Origin: G020348385 sp964580235
GTDB lineage: Bacteria > Acidobacteriota > Aminicenantia > Aminicenantales > Aminicenantaceae
Reading direction: 5' to 3'
Assembly: GCA_964580235.1 (NCBI GenBank)
Contig: CAZOJY010000040.1
Coordinates: 1-26,655, forward strand
DNA length: 26,655 nucleotides
Both the position numbers and the translations under genes were made by a program. The notes below the pieces were generated by a model that was given only the letters and a program-made list of their open reading frames with translations, was not told the DNA's origin and searched no databases. Shown piece by piece: positions 21,263 to 26,655 of the stretch (the first letter of the stretch is position 1; the number at the start of each line of letters is the position of its first letter).

Positions 21263-23923
21263 ATGCACGCCCAGAAAATCAGAGAGATTTTTCTCGATTT
21301 TTTCGCCTCAAAAAATCATCGTATCATCAAAAGCGCCTCCCTTAAACCCAAAGATGATCCCACACTCCTATTCACCAATGCAGGGATGAATCAGTTTAAA
21401 AACACATTCCTGGGTCTTGAAAAAAGAAGCTACCCGAGGGCAGCATCCATCCAAAAATGTATGCGGGTGAGCGGAAAACACAATGATCTGGAGCAGGTCG
21501 GGAAAACAAACAAGCATCACACTTTTTTTGAGATGCTTGGCAATTTTTCATTCGGAGACTATTTCAAGAAGGAAGCCATAGAATATGCATGGGAATTGGT
21601 GACAGAGGGATTCAAGATGGCCCAGGATAAACTTTATATCACAGTTTACAAGGAGGATGATGAAGCTTTTCAGCTATGGAATAGAGATATCGGTATTGCT
21701 GAAAAAAGGATTTTTCGATTTGGGAAAAAGGATAACTATTGGGCCATGGGAGAAACAGGCCCCTGCGGCCCATGTTCTGAGATCCATTGTGACCTGGGTG
21801 AAGAAATGGAGGAAGGGGAACCCGCTGAGCTGATAGAAAAGGGCAGTGACCGATTCCTGGAATTGTGGAATCTTGTTTTCATGCAGTATGAACAGCTCGA
21901 GAATGGGGAATTATCCCCGCTCCCATCTCCATCGATTGATACGGGGATGGGGTTGGAAAGGGTCGCGACAATCCTTCAGGCTAAAAAGAATAATTACGAC
22001 ACCGATTTGTTCCTGCCTTTGATTGAAACAATCTGTGACTTATCACGCAGAGAATATCCATCTAATGAAAAATCGGATATTGCCATCCGGATCATTGCCG
22101 ATCATATTCGTGCGGTAATATTTTTGATCGGAGACGGTATCATGCCGTCCAATGATAGCCGGGGATATGTTCTGCGAAGGCTGATACGGCGGGCCTACCG
22201 CCAGGGGAATTTTTTAGGTATTGATGAACCGTTCCTGTACAAGCTGGCGGGAAGGGTTATCGATATCATGAAAGATGCCTATCCTGAACTCCTCTCTTCT
22301 GCGAGCTACATTTCCAAGGTTTGTCTTTCCGAAGAAAGGCGCTTTGCCATCACTTTGACTTCTGGGCTCAGAACTTTTGATCAGTATGTCGAGGTGGCAA
22401 GGAATCAATCCCGCAATATCCTTTCTGGGGAAAAATTGTTCAAGCTCTATGACACTTTTGGATTTCCTATTGACCTATCGAAAGAACTTGCTATTGAAAA
22501 AGATATGGCTATTGATGAAAAAGGATTCCAGGAGGAACTGGAGAAACAACGTCAGCGTGCCCGCCGTGCTTGGAAGGGAGAAGCACAGCAGAAACAAAAA
22601 AAGGTTTATGAAAAAATCAAAGATATTCCGAGCGAGTATGTAGGATACGATCAAGATAAAGCAGAGGCTAAGGTTGTTGCTATTTTTAAAAAAGGAAATA
22701 TCATCCAACAACTCAGTGAGGGTGAGTCGGGAGAAGTATTTCTCGATAGCACACCGTTTTATGCAGAGGCGGGCGGGCAGGTCGGGGATTCGGGAATCCT
22801 GAAAAATCCCCATTTTTCTGGAGTTGTGAGTACAACATATTATCCCATTCCTGAAATCAGGGCACATAAACTCAAGGTCATTTCGGGGCAGATTCGTGTC
22901 AATGACAGTGTTGAAGCCATAATCGATCTTTCCCAGAGAATGTCGTTAAGCAAAAATCATACGGCCACGCATCTTTTGCACGCATCCCTCCGGCAGATAC
23001 TTGGTGATCATGTGAAACAGGCCGGATCTCTCGTATCCCCAGGAAGACTTCGTTTTGATTTCACCCATTTTTCACCGGTTGATCCAGCCGAATTGAGACA
23101 GATCGAAGTTTTGGTGAACGATAAAATTAGACAAAACATTCCGGTTCAGACAAAAATTACGACCATGGAAAGAGGAATGGAAGAAGGGGCTATCGCCATT
23201 TTTGAAGAAAAATACGGAGAAAGCGTCCGTATGGTGACCGTCGGCGATTTCAGCAAAGAGCTGTGTGGAGGAGTCCATGTCCGCAGCACCGGAGAGATCG
23301 GATTGTTCAAGATTGTCACTGAGACAAGCATAGCTGCAGGAATGCGCAGGATTGAAGCGTTAACAGGTGAAGCGGCGCTCCTCCATGTGCAGGAAGAAGA
23401 AGGCCTTCTTCATGAGATTCTTCAGTTGATGAATTCACCGAAAAAAGGAATCCTGGAGCAAATCACTAAACTGAAGACATCTATAAGGCAAATGGAAAAG
23501 GAAGGCAAAAGCCTTCGTCAAAAAATGGCCCGCTTTCAATACCAAAACCAAGCCCAAAAGCTCCAAACAATTCAGGATATTTCTGTGCTGACACAGGAAG
23601 TAGAAGGACTCGCCACAAACGAATTGCGGGAATTGGCCGATTTCTTGAGGCAAAAAGTTGGTACGGGGATTGTCGTACTCGGCACTTCGGAGGGAAAAAA
23701 GGCCTATATCGTCGTTTCCGTAACAAAAGACTTAACCGCTCGCATCAAAGCCAATGACCTGATCAAGAAAGTGGCTCCGATGCTGGGAGGCGGTGGGGGA
23801 GGACGGCCAGATTTTGCTCAGGCTGGTGGAACAAAACCTGATCAAATATCGGTCATATTGGAAAACATTGGTTCGATTATACAAGAATCTTTACTCAAAA
23901 AAATCACCCCAAAAGAGGATTGA
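21263..23923 (+). CDS. alaS: Alanyl-tRNA synthetase
   Basis: An 886-residue class II synthetase that charges tRNA-Ala and clears mischarged tRNA. The catalytic core at the N-terminus shows FTNAGMNQFKNTFLG near 32-46, the class II motif around RAASIQKCMRVSGKHNDLEQVG near 53-74, FFEMLGNFSFGDYF near 85-98 and the motif 3 region DTGMGLERVA near 226-235. The editing domain has HTATHLLHASL near 565 and CGGVH near 666, giving the four zinc-type ligands. A coiled region follows (about 705-760), and the C-Ala domain ends with MLGGGGGGRPDFAQAGG and KPDQI. Complete, normal length. It starts 12 bases after the PilT-like gene, without a good Shine-Dalgarno, suggesting cotranscription. Confidence 0.97.
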   Translation: MHAQKIREIFLDFFASKNHRIIKSASLKPKDDPTLLFTNAGMNQFKNTFLGLEKRSYPRAASIQKCMRVSGKHNDLEQVGKTNKHHTFFEMLGNFSFGDYFKKEAIEYAWELVTEGFKMAQDKLYITVYKEDDEAFQLWNRDIGIAEKRIFRFGKKDNYWAMGETGPCGPCSEIHCDLGEEMEEGEPAELIEKGSDRFLELWNLVFMQYEQLENGELSPLPSPSIDTGMGLERVATILQAKKNNYDTDLFLPLIETICDLSRREYPSNEKSDIAIRIIADHIRAVIFLIGDGIMPSNDSRGYVLRRLIRRAYRQGNFLGIDEPFLYKLAGRVIDIMKDAYPELLSSASYISKVCLSEERRFAITLTSGLRTFDQYVEVARNQSRNILSGEKLFKLYDTFGFPIDLSKELAIEKDMAIDEKGFQEELEKQRQRARRAWKGEAQQKQKKVYEKIKDIPSEYVGYDQDKAEAKVVAIFKKGNIIQQLSEGESGEVFLDSTPFYAEAGGQVGDSGILKNPHFSGVVSTTYYPIPEIRAHKLKVISGQIRVNDSVEAIIDLSQRMSLSKNHTATHLLHASLRQILGDHVKQAGSLVSPGRLRFDFTHFSPVDPAELRQIEVLVNDKIRQNIPVQTKITTMERGMEEGAIAIFEEKYGESVRMVTVGDFSKELCGGVHVRSTGEIGLFKIVTETSIAAGMRRIEALTGEAALLHVQEEEGLLHEILQLMNSPKKGILEQITKLKTSIRQMEKEGKSLRQKMARFQYQNQAQKLQTIQDISVLTQEVEGLATNELRELADFLRQKVGTGIVVLGTSEGKKAYIVVSVTKDLTARIKANDLIKKVAPMLGGGGGGRPDFAQAGGTKPDQISVILENIGSIIQESLLKKITPKED

Positions 23924-24552
23924 AAAAGAAATTTTTTTTTGTCATCATATATATCAGTATGTGCATGAGCAGGGATAGGGTTTTGCGTTTTTTTAAGATC
24001 TTCTGGGTATTCCTTTGTGTTTTTTCCCTTTCTATTAACGGTAAGGCCGATGTGATGTCCAGTTCCAAGAAGCCTTACGATGATATCGTGGTGGATATTG
24101 CACAGAAAATGAGGGTTCCAGTCGAACTGGTCCATTCTATCATAAAAACAGAGTCCAACTATGACACCTGGGCCATTTCCTCCAAGGGAGCCATGGGGCT
24201 TATGCAGCTCATGCCCTTGACAGCAGCCCAGTACGAAGTGATGAATGTCTTTGATCCCCGTCAAAATATCGAAGGCGGGGTGAAATATATTGTGGACCTG
24301 ATTAAGCTCTATGACGGAGATACAAAACACGTCCTTGCGGCCTATAATGCCGGGCAGGAGGCCATCAAAAAGTATGGCGGCATCCCGCCGTATAAAGAAA
24401 CAAGAAATTACATCAAAAAAGTGATGGCAACATATCCCAAGTCGAAGATTTCAACACGGACAAAAATCTATGCTTTTTATGATGAAAACGGAAAATATGT
24501 CCTAACTGATAACAAGGCTCTCTGGGAAAAAAATAAAAAAAAATCCAAATAA
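23920..24552 (+). CDS. Lytic transglycosylase (SLT domain), exported
   Basis: A 210-residue (or 197/195-residue) protein with a lysozyme-like SLT domain that cleaves the glycan strand of peptidoglycan to leave 1,6-anhydromuropeptides. The domain spans about 55-165 with catalytic Glu78 in IKTESNY, GAMGLMQLMPLTA at 90-102, FDPRQNIEGGVKYI near 111-124 and AYNAGQEAIKKYGG near 141-154. A short C-terminal region (KIYAFYDENGKYVLTD) is not recognised. The start is uncertain: TTG at 23920 overlaps the alaS stop as TTGA and would couple translation, but gives two hydrophobic stretches; ATG at 23959 or 23965 would give a compact signal peptide (MSRDRVLRFFK, hydrophobic core, NGKAD). None has a good Shine-Dalgarno. 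The 3' end is 12 bases from the convergent lipid-kinase gene, with no clear terminator between. Confidence 0.88.
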   Translation: MKKKFFFVIIYISMCMSRDRVLRFFKIFWVFLCVFSLSINGKADVMSSSKKPYDDIVVDIAQKMRVPVELVHSIIKTESNYDTWAISSKGAMGLMQLMPLTAAQYEVMNVFDPRQNIEGGVKYIVDLIKLYDGDTKHVLAAYNAGQEAIKKYGGIPPYKETRNYIKKVMATYPKSKISTRTKIYAFYDENGKYVLTDNKALWEKNKKKSK

Positions 24553-24564
24553 GTTTTTATTCCC

Positions 24565-25500
24565 TCAAACATAACCCTTCACAGGTATGCTTTTAGGGAC
24601 AATCTCAAAAGTAGCAGGAAGTTTCCCTACCTGTTCCCCATCGATTTCAATCAGAATATTTTCGTCAGGATTTTCCGGGATTGCTTCTATTTTTTTGCCC
24701 CGAATGAACGAAATTTTTGGATGGGAAAGGTGAGATCCTGCATAAATCTTCCATACATTCCTGAGGAACTCCCAGACTTTCATCCCCTTGACTAAAATGA
24801 TATCAAAAAGCTCATCATCCAAACGGGCATTTGGGGCAATTTTCATGCCTTTGCCGAAAATGCGTCCATTTGAGATGGCTCCAATCAGGTATTCCCCATC
24901 GGGGATTTTTTCTCCGTCTACCTTTAGATTTATTCGTTTGTTTGTGTAATGGAAAAACGTGGCAAGCGTGCTTTTTAGGTAGGAGGCCGTTTTTCTTTTT
25001 GCCCGGTTCTTGTTCATGCGTTCAAGAACTTCCCCTCCGAATCCAAAATCAGCGACATTCAGGAAATATCGTTCCACATCAGATCCTGCAGCCGTTTTAA
25101 ACTTCGCCCTGCCGACGTCTATTATGGGAGAGGGAGCTTGGGTAATCACCTTCATCGCACTTTTAAGATTTGTTGGGATATGCAAGCTCCTTATGAAATC
25201 ACATCCAGTTCCCGAAGGCACGATGCCCATCACCGTGCTTGGATTGATGATGTTTTTGCCATCAAAGAAACCGTTGGCGATCTCGTTGATTGTCCCGTCA
25301 CCACCGACGCCAACGATCAAATCAGATCCCTCGCGAATGGCGGCCCGGGAAATATCTATGGCTTGAGAAGGCTTCTCTGTGAATTCGTATTTGAATTCTT
25401 TAAGAAATGTATTCAGAGCTTCTTTGATCTGTGCCCATCTTCTTCGGGTCCGCCCCCTGTTAGACTCAGGATTGACGATCACTTGAGTCTTCAGAGACAT
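24565..25500 (-). CDS. Diacylglycerol / lipid kinase family protein (YegS-like)
   Basis: A 311-residue protein with a DAGK catalytic domain, which phosphorylates a lipid such as diacylglycerol or a sphingoid-like base. It opens with VIVNPESNRGR (7-17), has the nucleotide-binding GGDGT at 66-70 with TINEIANGF after it, then VPSGTGCDFIRSL near 94-106, and NVADFGFGGEV near 147-157; the C-terminal beta-rich domain includes the SNGRIFGKGMKIAPNARLDDELFDII stretch (about 208-233) and IEIDGEQV near 286. No signal peptide. The ATG at 25500 is six bases after GGGAG (25511-25507); an in-frame TTG at 25515 precedes that site. The first 35 bases overlap the upstream membrane-protein gene, so the pair is cotranscribed. 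The lipid substrate cannot be told from sequence. Confidence 0.9.
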   Translation of the reverse strand: MSLKTQVIVNPESNRGRTRRRWAQIKEALNTFLKEFKYEFTEKPSQAIDISRAAIREGSDLIVGVGGDGTINEIANGFFDGKNIINPSTVMGIVPSGTGCDFIRSLHIPTNLKSAMKVITQAPSPIIDVGRAKFKTAAGSDVERYFLNVADFGFGGEVLERMNKNRAKRKTASYLKSTLATFFHYTNKRINLKVDGEKIPDGEYLIGAISNGRIFGKGMKIAPNARLDDELFDIILVKGMKVWEFLRNVWKIYAGSHLSHPKISFIRGKKIEAIPENPDENILIEIDGEQVGKLPATFEIVPKSIPVKGYV

Positions 25501-25990
25501 TCCCAACTCCCTCAACGTTCTGAACGGCCTTTTTTTTCCCGAAGAAGGACATTCCGATGATTCCTCCTAAAGCGCCCAGGGCTGAAAAAATGATAATAGA
25601 AACCACTAATCCAAGAATATTCCAGACGATAGAACTTTCAAAGCCTCTATTCCCCAGCCAGGATTCCCAGCCTGATGGCATCTCCTCATAAAATTGTGAA
25701 AACCTGTCCAGCACTCCCTGGACAATCTTTTCACTCACAGCGCTGAATGGGATATTGACAACAACCTCGACCACGGCTGCTATGATTCCAGTAAAAATTC
25801 CTACAATCGCGCCATCGCCGGCTGTTAGAACAAGGGGAGATCCCTTGGCAAGAAAATAGGAAGCCAGGATGCCTCCCCCGATAATCCAGAGACAACAGAG
25901 ACAGTTAATGAGGGGTATTCCAGATAATACGCCGGCTATCACGCCTCCGATTAGAGCTGGGACAAACATTCCGGGCCTTTGGTTGCTCAT
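25466..25990 (-). CDS. Glycine-rich integral membrane protein of unknown function
   Basis: A 174-residue protein with about four hydrophobic segments: roughly 8-30 (GGVIAGVLSGIPLINCLCC), 31-47, 57-80 (GAIVGIFTGIIAAVVEVVVNI) and 121-149 (IVWNILGLVVSIIIFSALGALGGIIGM), with many glycines spaced as in helix-packing zippers. A soluble loop rich in W, E and S lies at about 85-118. The last 25 residues are polar (EGVGNVSEDSSDRQS). I do not recognise a named family with confidence; such proteins with a Cys pair after a GIPLINC turn are common as uncharacterised membrane proteins. An AGGAGG lies four bases before the ATG. Its 3' end overlaps the lipid-kinase gene by 35 bases, so a link to membrane lipid handling is possible but only inferred. 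Confidence 0.75.
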   Translation of the reverse strand: MSNQRPGMFVPALIGGVIAGVLSGIPLINCLCCLWIIGGGILASYFLAKGSPLVLTAGDGAIVGIFTGIIAAVVEVVVNIPFSAVSEKIVQGVLDRFSQFYEEMPSGWESWLGNRGFESSIVWNILGLVVSIIIFSALGALGGIIGMSFFGKKKAVQNVEGVGNVSEDSSDRQS

Positions 25991-26070
25991 GCATCCTCCT
26001 TCTCGATCGTTTTTTCTATTCTAGTTATTTTTTTATCTTAATTTCAAGTTAATTCTGAATGAGAAAATGT

Positions 26071-26631
26071 TTATTTGATTTTGTTGAGGATGTAATCAGT
26101 CAGACCAGCAAGAAAAAAGAAAGGAAGTGCGAGGCCCCACACAGTTCCGGTTAGGAAGCGAATCCAATCTGAACTGGCCCAAATGCCCAAAAGATTGCCA
26201 CCAGCGTCGATTACAATCGGAATCGATATAAAAATGATAGTTTTTGCCTTTGGCATAGCTGGCGCGGAAAATCCCTTAATAAGAGGAAAAATTAAGGTTC
26301 CCAGCAGAAATCCAGAATAGATCCCAAAACAGCGGGCACATACCGCCATAGGATATCCAAAAATATAAAAACAGCGAGCGGGAATCTGATGGCATGTCGG
26401 GGAAAAAACTGCATACAGGAATCCAGAAAAAGAAGATGATTGACTTCTAAAATAGGGAGCCCCAAATATAGCCCCAATCCATATGGTAATTCCGGTCAAG
26501 GTGACAATATAAATGACGGCGATTTTTGTTTTCATTTTCATAATAATAGCCAGGATAAAGACACCCGGAAAAATAAAAAAACAGTGTAGTCTCTTGATAG
26601 CAGCAAAGTCAACTGTTTGACTGATGTCCAT
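26071..26631 (-). CDS. DUF2085 family membrane protein
   Basis: A protein of up to 186 residues in the DUF2085 family, whose function is unknown. The family mark is seen at 78-111: Cys80-His81, Cys87, Cys98 and Cys101 in SPTCHQIPARCF and AVCARCFGIYSG, a cluster that may bind metal or form disulfides. Hydrophobic segments lie at about 17-31, 37-58, 103-118, 131-148 and 160-180. The start is uncertain: ATG at 26631 adds an extra hydrophobic segment, while the ATGs in MKMKTK (residues 31 and 33) give a length nearer the family norm; neither has a clear Shine-Dalgarno. It is separated from the next minus-strand gene by 80 AT-rich bases, and its upstream region runs to the window edge. Confidence 0.8.
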   Translation of the reverse strand: MDISQTVDFAAIKRLHCFFIFPGVFILAIIMKMKTKIAVIYIVTLTGITIWIGAIFGAPYFRSQSSSFSGFLYAVFSPTCHQIPARCFYIFGYPMAVCARCFGIYSGFLLGTLIFPLIKGFSAPAMPKAKTIIFISIPIVIDAGGNLLGIWASSDWIRFLTGTVWGLALPFFFLAGLTDYILNKIK

Positions 26632-26655
26632 GCATTTAACACTAAATCATGCTAA

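Noticed and set aside
24540..24565. Bidirectional terminator between the transglycosylase and lipid-kinase genes
   Set aside because: The 12-base gap has A and T runs but no stem able to pair.
1..26655. CRISPR array, mobile elements, tRNA or rRNA genes
   Set aside because: No regularly spaced repeats, transposase or integrase motifs, or cloverleaf-like sequences were found on either strand by eye.

Overview
This is a bacterial chromosome segment of about 26.7 kb, AT-leaning, with mostly housekeeping genes packed into short operons. No tRNA, rRNA, CRISPR array, insertion sequence, phage gene or integrase was seen, and no gene-free stretch exceeds about 260 bases. The gene mix (secreted M14 peptidase, D-amino-acid deacylase, lysine breakdown by the saccharopine route, MEMO protein, PilT-type ATPase, Hanks kinase) suggests an anaerobic peptide- or amino-acid-using member of the Acidobacteriota / Candidatus Aminicenantes sphere. 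That placement is inference from gene content; there is no marker in the window that proves it.

Layout. 1-471: 3' part of a cysteine synthase with an odd cysteine-rich tail. 729-3705 (+): a mini-operon of a membrane-anchored D-aminoacylase-like amidohydrolase, a small cupin and an alpha/alpha-toroid (terpenoid-cyclase-fold) protein; folK follows at 3772. 4242-8801 (-): a large secreted M14 carboxypeptidase-like protein, then cysS overlapping yraN. 9025-12663 (+): two separate proteins equal to the two halves of the animal lysine-degrading enzyme AASS (lysine-ketoglutarate reductase, then saccharopine dehydrogenase), followed by a MEMO-family protein. 12810-17180 (+): heat-shock operon hrcA-grpE-dnaK-dnaJ, in which dnaK encodes a protein without the helical lid. 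17327-19010 (+): rsmE overlapping a small Ser/Thr kinase with a zinc-ribbon tail. 19097-24552 (+): branched-chain aminotransferase, PilT-like ATPase, alaS and a lytic transglycosylase. 24565-26631 (-): lipid-kinase-family protein, a glycine-rich membrane protein and a DUF2085 membrane protein.

How it fits together. The secreted peptidase, the D-aminoacylase, the saccharopine enzymes and the aminotransferase point to use of peptides and amino acids as substrates. cysS, alaS, rsmE and the chaperones form the translation and protein-folding core. Several genes start with TTG or GTG behind good Shine-Dalgarno sites, which moves several starts inward from the longest open frame. The divergent region 8802-9024 carries two well-matched sigma-70-type promoters.

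The most interesting items are the lidless DnaK sitting in an otherwise standard hrcA-grpE-dnaK-dnaJ operon that has no visible CIRCE operator, the split eukaryote-like lysine-degradation pair, and the zinc-ribbon kinase translationally coupled to a ribosomal RNA methyltransferase. No wholly new multi-gene system could be demonstrated from sequence alone.
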